A stretch of 64,000 nucleotides of DNA from Thalassia testudinum (GCA_037157565.1 JAZHRO010000024.1:210303501-210367500); one strand, 5' to 3'; counted from the first letter of the stretch, positions 34,912 to 46,070 are shown. Numbers and translations: made by a program. The notes: generated by a model from the letters alone, not told the origin.

Positions 34912-35830
34912 TCAGACGTCTGGAACATCTTCCAGACGTCTTAAACGATGGTTCAGGTCATACCTTATCTCTTCGTGGTTCTTCAGACATCCAGAATCCC
35001 GCTGAACTGTCTGGACTTAGTTCCAGACGTCCGACTGTCACTCCGGACGTCTGGAGACCCTCTCCGCCATCTGGTACTGTGCCCAAACGTCTGATCTGTG
35101 TGGGAGGGCGTGCCCTTGCACCTTCTCGAATGAAACTTGCACGCGTACGCAACTGACCTCAATAGCAAATGAGGCAGAACCCTTCGGCGGAACGGCCTGC
35201 ATGGCCGTACACGCAAAAGGAGAAGGAAGGAAAATATCGTACCTTTCAGACGTCTAGATCTTCCTCCAGACGTCTCCCGCGTCGTCTGGACGTAGGTCCA
35301 GATGTATGATTCTGGGAAATTTTCCTAGAATCAAGACCACCTCGCCCTCCGCCTGCTATGGATGGCCATGCCGCGCCGCGCTCGCCTGCTGCCTGAGCTG
35401 CAGCAGCACTTCCCCAACGCCACGCTCCCGCTGCGCACCTGCCGGCTAGCCCTGGCTGCTCCAGCAAGCTCACACCCTCGCGCTCTAACCCTTCTCCCTC
35501 TCGCTGCAACTCCTCCCCGCGCACACACGGTGCAGCTGCTGCCCTCTCCCGCTCACTCGCACGCCAATAGGAAGAAGAAGGCGGTGGAGTGATGGTGAGG
35601 GAGAGGAGAGGGGGAGTATTTGAAGGCGCCGTGGGGAGAGAGAGAGAGAGAAAGAAGGTTGTGCCTGCAGGGAGGAAAGAAGGAGAAGAAAAGAGGGCGG
35701 CGTTTCAGTCTGCGCGCGCATGCGTGCAGACGCGAAACCGTACGCTGAAAAAATTAATTTCCAGACATCTGGGAAGGCTTCCAGACATTTGACTAGACGT
35801 CTAGACCAACTCCTAGACATCTTAAAAGAC
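34912..35830. repeat. CAGACGTCTG palindrome array in U3 of LTR G
   Basis: Roughly 17 exact or near copies of CAGACGTCTG / CCAGACGTC / GGACGTCTGG lie in three clusters: 34912-35100, 35246-35305 and 35759-35830. The ACGT core is of the type bound by bZIP proteins. A binding role is inference. Confidence 0.75.
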
Positions 35831-36478
35831 GTTTGATGCCGGGATCATAACATGTAGCAAGTCGTCCAACATCACTATTGCCCGATCGACTACAGGAGCA
35901 GATCAATTAGGCATCTCATCAACAGACCGACTATTAAGATCAGGAAGATCAGGAGTGCATTAAGAACGTGCCCCCTCTCTTTCCTTCACTAGCCAGTTGA
36001 CCAAAAATATTTTTTGGTTGACCAGCTAGTACTAATGGAACCCTCTTTGATCCTTTCGAAGGATCATTTGGTGCTGGTTTGAGGATCGGATCGAGGAGTC
36101 GCCCTGGGATCACAAAGGGTTCGCGAATCCTATTTAAGATCATCTCCCCATGACACGAGGGTCTCATCCACCTGACATGAAGGAGGGAAAGGGGTTGCCA
36201 GGACTTATTTGATGAGGCACCACACGTGGGATGTTGTGCAATGCCACCCACAAAGTATAATCTCTTATACTCATGGGATCCTAGAACTGAAGGAAAATAG
36301 CTCCAACCATGTGGTTTTGGTTTAGGGTATTTTGATTGTGTTTTCATTTCTCATTTAGATTTATGGCATTGATTCGATCCTTAATTCTAAAAGAAAAATT
36401 TTAAAATACTTGATTTTCATGCTTCCGTGATGCCCACAAGGGGGTTGGTATGATCGATTCCCTTCATTATCTTCAAAA

Positions 36479-37015
36479 TACCCCTCTCTCTAAAGCAGTG
36501 AGCACACCTCCTTAGAATATTAGAACTTTTTCCACCAGACATCAAAACTATAATGCAAAACTAAAGAGAAAGGGAGAGTTGGAGCTTTTCTATGGAGCTT
36601 TATATTAATTGAGTTGTGTGTGGAGTGCCTGTCAACTTGCTTTAGTTATAAGTAAAGTCATCCTTTCAAAACTACCTAAGGTTGCCCTCATAACAATTAA
36701 AAATCAACCCTTTTGTCAAACTTAACATATAGTTTGTATAGCCTTAACAAAGAGATATTTAAAATCAACTTCGAATCACAAATTATATCCTTCAATAGCA
36801 AAATTCCATAGTATTTCACTTATTAAGCTTTCTTTTGACCGATTGAAATGCTAAATTTTGGTTGTATAGGTAGATTTGTCATAAATACTTACCAAACTTG
36901 ATTCTAACAATTGAAAATCAATTGGACTCAATTTTAACTGATCTAGATGACCCACTAGACCAATAAAATAAATTTTTTGTAGTTCACTTTGCTGGGAAAT
37001 ATGATCTTGGATGTG
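36479..37015. other. Unclassified spacer between F1 and F2
   Basis: AT-rich, no coding frame, no recognised repeat. It separates the inverted LTR pair F1 and F2. Confidence 0.4.
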
Positions 37016-37020
37016 CTTGA

Positions 37021-39175
37021 CAATGGAGGGGGCGTTGGGGCTCAAACAATTTGATCCACAATTCCCGTGGCATCATAGAAGTGTGAAAACATAGGCGTTG
37101 AAAATTTTTTATCAAATCACAACTCGGCTCAATGCCTAAAAACCCACTAGTGGAAATCGATAAACATAATAGCCTTTGTAACCAGAATTACATAGAGAGA
37201 TCTAATATCTCTCTGTTCCGGGATCCCTATGAGTAAGAAGTTATACTTGTGGGTGGCATAGAACAACACGCCTCGTGTTGTGCCTCCTACTATAAGTCCC
37301 CCATAGAAGGACTACCTCTTCCCAGTAGGAAGATGAGACCCTTGGAAACGACGACAAATTGATTCCGACACATGCAGTGCGAACCTTTCGCACCTCACGA
37401 ACTCCTTTGCAAACTGGGAGGCGACCCTCGCTTTGAAATCCACCAAAACTTGACCTAGAGGATCAAATCCTCTCAAATAAGCAAGAGCAAGTCAACCAAG
37501 CAGACCCTTTGATCGACGTCCTACACCCATAGGAAGAGGCCTCGATAAATTAGGGCTTGAATCCTTCATGCCAATACAAGCTGGGCATCCAACCAAGCCC
37601 TTGGACGTCCTGCTTGAGAAGACGATGTTAGTTGAAGGTCCTAGCCAATTCCCATGCCCATGTAAGGGATCACATCCTGACATTGTGATTCTCATGCCCA
37701 AGTATTAATAAGTGGTCTAGGAACCCCCTTTGATGACTTGCTTGTTCTTCTGGGTAGGGGAGGAGTTTTCCTAGTGGAGTAAGGAGTCGTCTCCCTTCTT
37801 CTTTTAAGGGAAGAGGGTAGCGCCTGATGAAGCTCTAGGTCGTTCTCCTTCTTCTTGAATCTCCTCTAAAGGAATAGGGTTTGAGAAATAAGAAGAAACA
37901 ATCACCAGCTTTTCTTCTCTCTTTTTAGTGGATGATATACATATTTAGAATGCAATTAAGGAATCCTTGTAGGTTTAGGGAGATATATATAGGGATCCAA
38001 GGGCTAAACCTAATATGATGAGGTCCCTTGGATCTCCATCCATGGGTTGGAAAGTAATCATATTGGATTTTTATAATATTGGCCCATAACAACTTATAAG
38101 ATGTTTTGATCAAGAATCAAACCATAAATTAATCTCAATTCAACCCTCAGATTTTGTACATAATCAAATTAGGTATAATTAATTACCAAATTGAATCTGC
38201 TTTAACTCCTTAAATCAATTCAATCAATCTAATCAAATAGAAACCTATCAAAATGATTATAAGTTTCATTACATCAATAATCAAGGGTTTAAGTTTAGTG
38301 GAATTACACCACTATGCCACTCTCAGGTATTCCAAATAAATGTAAATCCTTCACACTGGAAGACATATATAGCCCCTAGGATTAAATTACAAATTCATTG
38401 TCAATCCCATCACAGGTTACATACTTTTCACATTCTCTTTATGTCATTACGAAAAAAATGAATAACAGATCATTTCCCAAAGAACTGCCTTCTTCTCTTT
38501 ATGTCTGAATCTGATCAAAACTGATACAACCATGCATGGAATTTTGTACTTCCCAACATACGCAGACCAATCTCAAGTCTCCAAATCTGTTGAGTACACC
38601 TACGATAGAGAATCTGTGTGATACCTTCAAGAGGTCATTTGTCTCATGCCCCTTTCCACGTGGACCAACTCTCTAATATTAACAATAAGGTGGTTGCATC
38701 CATTAACAGTCCACTAAATGCATGTGTTTGTGAATAGAGACATATCTATCTTAGGTATAAGGATATACCTTCACCATGATAGTGATTAGAGAAAGACTTT
38801 GGCATCTCCATCACGTCAAGTCAACTCCTTAACAAGGATGACAATGCTGAATCTCTATTTCCATGCAAAGGATGTGCATTAAGGGCATCAATCAAGAAAC
38901 ATTCTCTAAAGAAGATTTCCACTCTTCTCAGACTGAAGATAATAATTGGATATTATGATGGTTCTTGATAACTAATCAAAATTCTCAAGCCAAACCATTT
39001 TAACTATTCGATATCCATCATCAGTATATCCAACATCACATAGTGCATTATCCTAATTCTATTGAGAGACCCATCTAACCATATTTGTGTGTCCACATGA
39101 TATAATGCTCAGATATGAATATTGATCTAGTGATTCGACTCATGTTAGTTCATTCAGGTTACAAACTCCAATACA
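37021..39175 (-). mobile_element. LTR F2: solo LTR of family F
   Basis: The 2.16-kb LTR is flanked by a 5-bp TSD, CTTGA, at 37016-37020 and 39176-39180. In LTR sense it starts TGTATTGGAGTTTG, like F3 (TGTTGGAGTTAT), and ends CCTCCATTG, which aligns base for base with the F0 end CCTTCAACA. It shares GAGATTC, GTGTCTCTATTCAC, TTGTTATGGGC and a TATATATATCTCCC promoter-like box (about 37980-37993) with F1. Confidence 0.8.
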
Positions 39176-39180
39176 CTTGA

Positions 39181-39613
39181 CCTAATGACACTCTAAGTTA
39201 TCAAAATAGTTACGAAATTGACCAAATCTAGTGCTTAAAATATATCTTAATCAATGGAATAAGAATTCTAGTTGTTAGAATTTCTTTAGTTCATAAACTT
39301 CATCAATGTTAGCTCATTTGAACTTGCAATCCTTCATCTCCAAGTTAATTGTTCATCAAGGACATACATATCAATTTCTTTCAAGTTGAATTTTTCAACT
39401 AGACTCTTCATTAATTTACCTATCTTTCTCTCCACATCAAAACATTTCTAACACTGTACATTCAAAGTTCACTTTCACATCAATATGCATTTCTACACCA
39501 TTCTCCTTAACATTCTTCAACATTCCATTAATATACATTCGCTAACATTCTCTTCCTTAATACGTGTTCCACAACATTCTTTTCATTTTTGATGTTGATA
39601 TGATAATGATACT
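39181..39613. other. Unclassified spacer between F2 and F3
   Basis: CA/AT-rich with many ACATTC words (for example 39430-39580). No coding frame. It separates the inverted LTRs F2 and F3. Confidence 0.4.
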
Positions 39614-40170
39614 TGTTGGAGTTATATATCCTGAGCGAGCAAACCTAAGTTGAATCACTTGATCAGAAATTCAGATATGAGTGTCAGATCATGTGAACAC
39701 ACTAAAACGATTAGATGGATCCCTCAATACAATCGAGATAATATACTATGCTATGTTGGATATACTAATGATAGGTATCAAAGTATCCAAATGATTTAGA
39801 TCAAGGATTTTGATAAGGCATCAAAAGCTATCATAATATCCAGTTATCTTTAATTTGAAAAGAGTGGCAATCTTCGAGATTGTTGCTTAACTGATGCCCT
39901 TGATACACATCCTCTACATATGAATAGAGATTCGAGATTGTCACGCAAGTTAAGGAGTGGGCTCGACGAGATAGAGATGTAAAAGTCCTTTTATCACTGT
40001 CACAGAGAAGTCATATCCTTTGACCTAAGACAAACATGTCTCTATCTCTAAGCATGCACATTTGATGTTCACTCAAACCATGATTAAGAAGTGCTTTAGA
40101 GAAGGCTATTTACATAAATTCTAATAGATGTTTTATTAGGATGTAAGGTTTTGACTGTCTATAAATAAAG
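39614..40170 (+). mobile_element. LTR F3: partial family F LTR with internal deletion
   Basis: It starts TGTTGGAGTTATATATCC and follows F2 through GTGAACACAC, GGATCCCTCAATA and GAGATTCGAGATTGTCACGC to ACATGTCTCTATCTC. It then reaches TATAAATAAAG at 40159, about 545 bp from the start compared with about 1.2 kb in F2, so a middle segment is missing. The right end was not located. Confidence 0.65.
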
Positions 40171-41128
40171 ATCAAAGCCAAAAACAAGAGATCAATCTTT
40201 CTTATCCTTTGTCTAGAACCCCACTCAACATCCTCTTTTCCATCTCAATCAATACCCATGCATCTTGGAGATGAAGCAAGGAGACTTTACTAGGGAAGAT
40301 TGTCTTCTTCATATGACTCCAATTCTACATCTCGTCAACTTGGAGGAATTGCACCTTATATTTGAACTTTACTTAGATGTTATGAATGTATGCATTACTT
40401 TTAGGTATAGAGGTATACTTCTTAATTCACATGGATGAGAAATCATTTTCTATGCTATCATAAAATTCGACCAATTTCAGGATCTTCTCGTTTGTTCTAA
40501 AATGGTCTTAAAACAATCCCTATGCTTTTCAACTGCATTATATCCTTAAGAGCCATTCTTATATTAGAAATTGTTATATCCCTTTTATACATCTTGAAAG
40601 GAACCAAAAAAGATTACGATCCCACCTCCTACCTTGAAAAACCATCAAGAGAGATGTTACCCCCTTCCATTTCCTTGTACATACCCACCTCTATCCCTCA
40701 AAACTCATCACCCGATCAAGAAGGGTACCATTGACATCAAGATTTATCATAGGAGGTGCTACTCTTTTTAATGATATGCCACTCCCTTTACTCTTGTGGT
40801 GAAAAGAACCCAAAACAACTAATTCTTTGCATGTGGTTTTCCTAGATTACATGATTTCCATTCTTTTCCAAAGTGTATCAATAACATTCCCAAAACAATC
40901 AATTTTCCACAGATTCTACAATGCTTTGACAAAAAGTACCCATTTACGGTTCAAACCTACTAAACAAGTAGAAAGCATCCAAGTACATTTAAGTAAAGGC
41001 ACAATACAACCTACCATTCGTGCAACAAACAAAAACTTAAGTTGAACATGATAGCAGCACCAAAAATTTTGGTTGTTAAGGGTGAAGTAAACGGTGGCTA
41101 CCGGAGAGAATCAAAAAGCAAGGGGACG

Positions 41129-41130
<2 letters not shown>
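40171..41130. other. Nothing recognised
   Basis: AT-rich with short unconnected frames. It may include the R/U5 of F3 but no match was secure. Confidence 0.35.

Positions 41131-41159
<29 letters not shown>
41131..41159. repeat. (TG)n(TA)n microsatellite
   Basis: About 6 TG units are followed by about 8 TA units, directly at the left end of the MITE. Confidence 0.95.
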
Positions 41160-41558
41160 GAGAGCTAGGAGTATGCATAAGTTACATGTAGATGTAGCAA
41201 TATATCCTACTACAAGTAATATTTTAGATTAAAAATTTAAGAATTAATCACGAACATATCATGTATAAAATTTAAAGTTAATCCGACACTCCTAACGCAT
41301 ATATCAAAAGGAGCACATTTTTTACGACCTAAGTATCACAAAATTTGACCATGTCTGATGCATTTGTTAGGAGTGTCGAATTGATTTCAAATTTGATACA
41401 TGACATGTTCATATAGAGTGATTAATCTACAAATTTTCAATCCAAAACATTACTCATGGGAGATATTACCACACCTTCAATCCAAAACATTACTCATGGG
41501 AGATATTACCACACCTGCACATAACTTAGGTGCAGGTCACCTGCGCACTCCCTTTTCC
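41160..41558. mobile_element. Palindromic MITE embedded in a TA microsatellite
   Basis: The left arm (about 41160-41320) and right arm (about 41350-41558) are imperfect inverted copies. Shared words include AATTAATCAC/GTGATTAAT, ACATATCATGTAT/ATACATGACATGTTC and ACACTCCTAACGCAT/ATTTGTTAGGAGTGT. The whole could fold into one long hairpin centred near 41335. TA repeats lie on both outer sides. No coding capacity. The architecture recalls rice 'Micron'-type elements, which insert in (TA)n; family identity is inference. Confidence 0.75.
41436..41515. repeat. 40-bp tandem duplication in the right MITE arm
   Basis: Two identical 40-bp units beginning TTCAATCCAAAACATTACTC lie at 41436-41475 and 41476-41515. 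The left arm has only one counterpart, so the duplication followed formation of the palindrome. Confidence 0.95.
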
Positions 41559-41559
41559 C

Positions 41560-41613
<54 letters not shown>
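41559..41613. repeat. (TA)n(GA)n microsatellite
   Basis: About 13 AT units are followed by about 14 GA units, at the right end of the MITE. Confidence 0.95.
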
Positions 41614-41616
<3 letters not shown>

Positions 41617-42007
41617 CACACCCCCATCGAACAGCGAAGGATAGGCATTAAACAAAAAATGTACTAAGCATCAGGTTCTACAAAGTTAGGCAAAAGAATT
41701 AATCAACCACACATTAAGGGGCTACCATAATAGTACAAGTCCTAAATGGCTTAATTGTGGCATTTGCCCAACCTCTACAAATGCTGCCATCCCCTCTACG
41801 CTCTAAAATAACCCAACAGATTGTATTTTACCAATGTCATACATACAGGAAGAAGAGAAGATAATAGAAGAACCACGGGTGATTATCATTTGACCTTGAG
41901 AGGCACCATGAATTATCATCCTTCATCAACAATCATTACAGCGTATTGAATTTCATGTGAATCCTTGTTCCAACCTTCTTGTCACCGTGGCTTCATATTA
42001 AGGATTT

Positions 42008-42115
42008 TTAGACTCTGGCTGCAACCTTGATAAGGCTGAGAGATTCCAAGATGTCTTCACAGAGCTGGTGGGGCTCTGGAATCACAGATTCATCAACTGC
42101 TAAAACCATCATCAT
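42008..42115 (-). CDS. Possible terminal exon of an unidentified host gene
   Basis: On the minus strand, a frame of about 34 residues contains AVDESVIPEPHQLCEDILES and continues SLSLIKVAARV to a TAA at 42010-42008. It has normal protein-like composition without low complexity, and a candidate acceptor GGTTTTAG precedes it. The downstream sequence would be 3' UTR. I do not recognise the protein. It could equally be a chance frame, since it is short. Confidence 0.25.
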   Translation of the reverse strand: MMMVLAVDESVIPEPHQLCEDILESLSLIKVAARV

Positions 42116-42786
42116 TTTTCCCATGTAACTGAGAAAGTGAACCGTGAGGGCCTGCCGGAATTCCGGAGATTAGTGACAGAACAATAGTACTTGTAGGTTA
42201 ATAGCAATGCAGTCTTAATGTTATGGTGATCAGATTGTGTTAATCGTCTAAAAGGCAGCTGATGGTTATTTTTCTGGATATGATCTAGAAAGTTTGCTGA
42301 TGTCATACCAAGGCACTACTACATCCAGCCTTCTATAAATGTTGTTCGCGTATTTAGATGATTTACTTATGTGCTTCAATTGAGGGGTTGCAGCAAGTTC
42401 CATTTATTTTCTCTGTATTTACGTTATGTTTCTCCTTTCTTCTGGACTCTTACTCCATTTTCCCTTCTGAAATCTCTACGTATTGACAGGGTTTCTAATG
42501 AAGATTATCATGTTCTCTAATAAAAAAATATTTACCATTTATATCAACAAACATAGCACCATTCTAATCCGTTAAGAATTTATGTTTTTGGAAAGTTATC
42601 CAAGTCATTTTGCGTCTTGGCTTTAATATGATGTAAGAAATTATATCAGCCTTGTTTGGCAGAAAAAGGCAGTATACAAAACCATATAGACCATTTGGAC
42701 TAAATTCAATATGGGAACTGGCTGAATAGAGATGCTACATACCATAGAGGTTGCATGTAAGTCTCTTAATTGAAAATTTTCAACCT

Positions 42787-42880
42787 CAGGTATTTCAAAG
42801 GAGCTATGGGATGTTTGCAACATGATAGCATCACAAGACGTCATGTGGATCTTCAAATAATATGAAGCATTTTGTATCAC
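42787..42880 (-). CDS. Possible internal exon of the same unidentified gene
   Basis: On the minus strand, an acceptor-like tract ending AAAAACTTCAG is followed by a 94-base open stretch reading VIQNASYYLKIHMTSCDAIM and onward to SSFEIPE. The stretch ends at a weak donor, GAG/GTTGAA. Not recognised. Linkage to 42008-42115 is conjecture from strand and spacing. Confidence 0.2.
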
Positions 42881-43152
42881 CTGAAGTTTTTTGTTGTAAA
42901 CATAATGTCTAGTGTTTACTCAAGGAAGGAAAAGATGTCTACTTGAAGTTGGTAGCCATGTGCAAACATAATGTCATCAACATTCGTATAATCTAGGAGC
43001 ATATTCCTTGTAGAAGCCAAGAAAAAATCAGCAGCCGTACTTTAGTGTAATGTGGAACATATGAACCTCGGGCAAGCAAGTGCACGAAAACATTTCATTT
43101 TAAGAAGTTATTATTTGCCGAGGCAATATGAGGGATAACAGAGTGACAGTTA

Positions 43153-44305
43153 TTATACGATCTTAAAAATACAAGCACACTAGAAGGGGATGAATAGTGT
43201 GAAAAAAAAAATACAAATAATGCAAATTTCAGAAAATGAATACCAAATATATAAAACTTCCTCTCATTTGGGTGCTCCATTAACTAAATCTCCCAACTTA
43301 AAATTTTTAACATGATTCCTCCAATTCGGAGGAAATCAATTTATTAAAAACGAAGTAACTAACGGATTACCTCAACCTAATTACAAGATAGAAATCAAAA
43401 CAAAAAAATACAGGTGTAAGAAAATTAGAAAGCTTACAACTAGAAACCTGCCTCCGACAAGAATATAATTAACAATATTTTATCGTAGATCTAGTAAAAA
43501 AAATGATTTGTAGAGCAAAAAAATGAGCCAACAAACTTGTTGCAATATCAGAGAAATAGGCAACAAGTACTAACACCTTGCAACAAAAATAGTGAAAAAA
43601 TGATTTCTGGAAGCTAAGGTGGAATACGATTCATGTGTATTTTAAGCGAACTTGTCATAGATAGTACCTATTGAGTACCGATACTAATCATGAATACCGG
43701 TACACATTGCTTCCAAATTTATATTTTAATTACTTAACACAAATCTGGAACCCACTTGTATCAGTACTGATCATGGGTACCGGTACTCGTTAGCTTCAGT
43801 ACCGATACTGATCATGAGTACAGGTACTTGCGAGGTATAAGTTTGCTTTAAAAAAATCCAAAACTGCAACTCACATATACCGTTACTAAACTTTAGTATC
43901 GGTACTTATGGGTTAATAAGGACCTTCTTGAACATGAATACAACTTGACTATTAGCCTATTTTTGCAAATACTTTAAACATTAAAAAATTATCTTTTAAC
44001 CAATACATACTTTGAAACAAATCAAATGAACGTAATGTTTTATCCTAATTTATCTCTATATGATTTTTACGGACCTAATTTTTGTTTCTTTGTTAAGAGG
44101 TATACATTCTAAGAATAAAATAAAAACCAAATCTAATTGACAACACAAATCCATTCAGCAAATGATCTTCTATCATTATCACCTCCTTGTCATTATTCTC
44201 CATTTACCTTGATATTCATCTAAATTTGAAATCCATTCAATTGCAAATATTAATCTAAAATAATTTTGTTAACATCAAAATAAGATGTAGAGCAATGTTC
44301 CAACA
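43153..44305 (-). mobile_element. Element J 3' LTR
   Basis: The 1.15-kb LTR starts (minus strand) TGTTGGAACATTGC next to the PPT and ends near AAGATCGTATAA. The last 450 bp match 46183-46616 closely (for example TACCTCAACC..AATTACA, AACAATATTTTAT and ATGATTTGTAGAG on the plus strand). Its U3 holds a GTACCGGTAC palindrome array (43675-43906). Confidence 0.85.
43675..43906. repeat. Palindrome array in the U3 of element J
   Basis: Four units at 43675-43702, 43756-43786, 43798-43828 and 43877-43906 have the plan GTACCGATACT - TGATCATG - AGTACCGGTAC. Each is nearly self-complementary about a central TGATCA or similar. Confidence 0.8.
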
Positions 44306-44307
44306 AT

Positions 44308-44319
44308 CTCCCCCTTTTT
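44308..44319 (-). other. Polypurine tract of element J
   Basis: AAAAAGGGGGAG on the minus strand, directly before the TG of the 3' LTR. Confidence 0.85.
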
Positions 44320-44537
44320 GGTATTGACAAAACTATCTTGCAAATAGATATATTTAAGACAATTAATTTTAGGAATTTTATATGAAAGAAATTTTAATTG
44401 TTGACAATTCTCCCATTAAATATGTGCTCCCCTAAAAATATGATTATTTGCCTCTTTATATTTAAGATCAATAAATGCATACCATAGTGGATGAATCACC
44501 AATAAAATGGTCATTGTTGATACCAAGCTCCATGAGT

Positions 44538-45311
44538 TCATCTTTCTTGATCTTCATGCAATTTGTAGAAAGGTTGAAATGTTCTATTGTGTGGCTTAAA
44601 CACCCACTGATCATTTTGATCCCATCGATCTATCCTTCCAAAATAGTGTAAAATATCTTTTCTAGGTACCCATTTTCTTGTGGATCCTTTTGGGTTAGTA
44701 CCTTTCAAATCCGGAGATTTATAGAAATCCGAAGATTTATACATCGCTTTTGTGTTAGATCTATAATTCTTAAAATTTTTGACCTTTTGATAAATCCATA
44801 TATGCCTAGGTGCATGTGATTTATTTTATATATTCTTTTTACTTTAAAATTTGATTTTGAAAGCTTCACAATATTCAGTATTAAACCTAGTAGTTATCTA
44901 ATGATTATTTAAAGTTCCCTTAAAATATTCATAAATATCTTCCAACTTAATTATTTTTGCATGCAATTGATTATTAGTTTCTTTAAATATATCTAACTCT
45001 ATTTCTAAACATGATTTGTCTATTTCTAATGTTTGATAATTACTCTTCAAAACCTTATTTTCCTTGTTAAACTTAGCCTTATAATATAATTCTTCATAGG
45101 CTTCTAACAATTCTTCAAGAGAGAAATCAAGACTTACCTCATTGGCACTATTTTCCGTAGTGGCTACCAAGCAAAGATGTGTGACCTCGTTATCATCCGA
45201 TTCATCGGAGTCGATGTCCATGTCGGAGTTGCTATCTTGCCATGTTGCTGTGAAAGCTTTCTTGTAGTTGACTTCTTTTGTGTCTTTCCTTTTGTCTTCC
45301 TTTTTATTCAT
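44538..45311 (-). pseudogene. gag: Element J gag C-terminal region and linker
   Basis: From 45311 downwards an acidic, coiled-coil-like region of about 137 residues follows the zinc knuckle. It includes SDMDIDSDESDDNEVTHLCL and a long Leu/Glu/Lys-rich helix (ELLEAYEELYYKAKFNKENK). A second stretch (44744-44538) contains KGTNPKGSTRKWVPRKD, the type of linker that precedes protease in SIRE-like elements. Here it runs into the PPT instead of protease, marking the point where pol is absent. Confidence 0.75.
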
Positions 45312-45362
45312 GGGACAATCTTTTTTTAAGTGTCCCTTTTCCTTACACTCATAACAAACAAT
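45305..45362 (-). pseudogene. gag: CCHC zinc knuckle of element J gag
   Basis: On the minus strand VCYECKEKGHLKKDCP shows the intact C-x2-C-x4-H-x4-C nucleic-acid-binding knuckle of retrotransposon nucleocapsid. The frame continues without a break into the acidic region that follows. Confidence 0.85.
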
Positions 45363-45782
45363 ATTAGTTGAAATTTTATTGACTTGCTTACCTTACTTCC
45401 TTGTGAGCATCTCCATCTCCATCTCTTCATCTCTTCGGATTCCAAGGTGTTCAAATCCGAGTCCTCCTTAAGTCTCTAAAGGCAAGATTCTTCTTTCTGC
45501 TTGATGTCTTCACCTCATTTTTCTTCATATTCTCTAGTTGGACTTAGTAAGCCATAAGGCTACCAACTAGATCATCTTGAGGGAGAGTGGATAGGTCCTT
45601 CGCCTCTTGGATGGTTGTAGTCTTTGGAGCCCAATCACTTATAAGAGACCTCAAAATCTTCCTTACAAACTACTCCTATCAGCTTGACTCCAAGATTTAT
45701 AATGGGATTTACGATCTCTCCAATCCTCGTGCACATATCTTTGATTGTTTCTCCTTTCGTCATCCTGAAACACAATTTTCGG

Positions 45783-46070
45783 TTAGAATCTAAATACGAT
45801 TCCTTTATCTTGTTCGTTCCTTTGTAGGTGACCTCGAGAGTAATTCCAAATTTCGTATGCTGACTCGCATACCAAAATTCGGTTTAACTCTTCCTTTGAT
45901 AATGCACAATAAAGTGTGTTCATCGCCTTTGCGTTGCAGACAATTTTTTTCTTTTGATCCGTAGTCAGCACTACTTCCTCCAAATCGAAGTATTTTTGTT
46001 GAATAACGCTCCACGATTCTTCACCTATCGCCTTGAGAAATACTTGCATCTGTTTCTTTCAATACCCATG
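45783..46070 (-). pseudogene. gag: Element J gag N-terminal (UBN2-type) region
   Basis: Readable are QVFLKAIGEESWSVIQ, KKIVCNAKAMNTLYCALSKE and ELNRILVCESAYEIWN, the pattern of copia gag-polypeptide domains. Element H carries a related stretch (VIFYGLSKEEFNRVSACKTA, 61560-61625). The frame ends soon after EIWN because of a shift. This part forms the capsid. Confidence 0.8.

Larger units (their letters stand above)
33170..35852 (-). mobile_element. LTR G: chromovirus-like solo LTR inside F1
   Basis: The 2.68-kb LTR is flanked by a perfect 5-bp TSD, TGTAG, at 33165-33169 and 35853-35857. In LTR sense it starts TGTTATGATCCCGG and ends GGGTTGTAACA. It contains a stretch with TTACTCAACGTTTCGCTGACG (minus sense, about 33560-33600) of the kind seen in long LTRs of Tekay/Del-type chromoviruses; that lineage is inferred. 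The U3 holds a dense CAGACGTCTG array. Four near-repeats of a TCCTAGGATTCATGCC block lie at 34435-34610. Confidence 0.85.
31920..36478 (+). mobile_element. LTR F1: family F LTR interrupted by LTR G
   Basis: It aligns with the minus-strand copy F2 from GGTTTAAAGGATCC, through GAGATTCGAGAGCTGTCATGC, GTGTCTCTGTTCACAAATAG, GTTGTTATGGGC and GATCCAAGGG to GATAAATATCTCCC (about 33070). After LTR G it resumes at 35858 and continues with CATGGGATCC, GTGGGTGGCATTG-type sequence (minus-sense in F2) and CTTCCGTGATGCC. The start is approximate. Without G it is roughly 1.9 kb, close to F2. Confidence 0.7.
41614..43152. other. Low-copy-looking region with exon-like segments
   Basis: It shows no similarity to the repeats elsewhere in the window and has no LTR features. 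Two short minus-strand segments look exonic (42008-42115, 42787-42880). It is bounded by the MITE and by element J. Confidence 0.35.

Noticed and set aside
41436..41515. CRISPR-like repeat
   Set aside because: There are only two adjacent units without spacers, inside a plant MITE; it is a simple tandem duplication.
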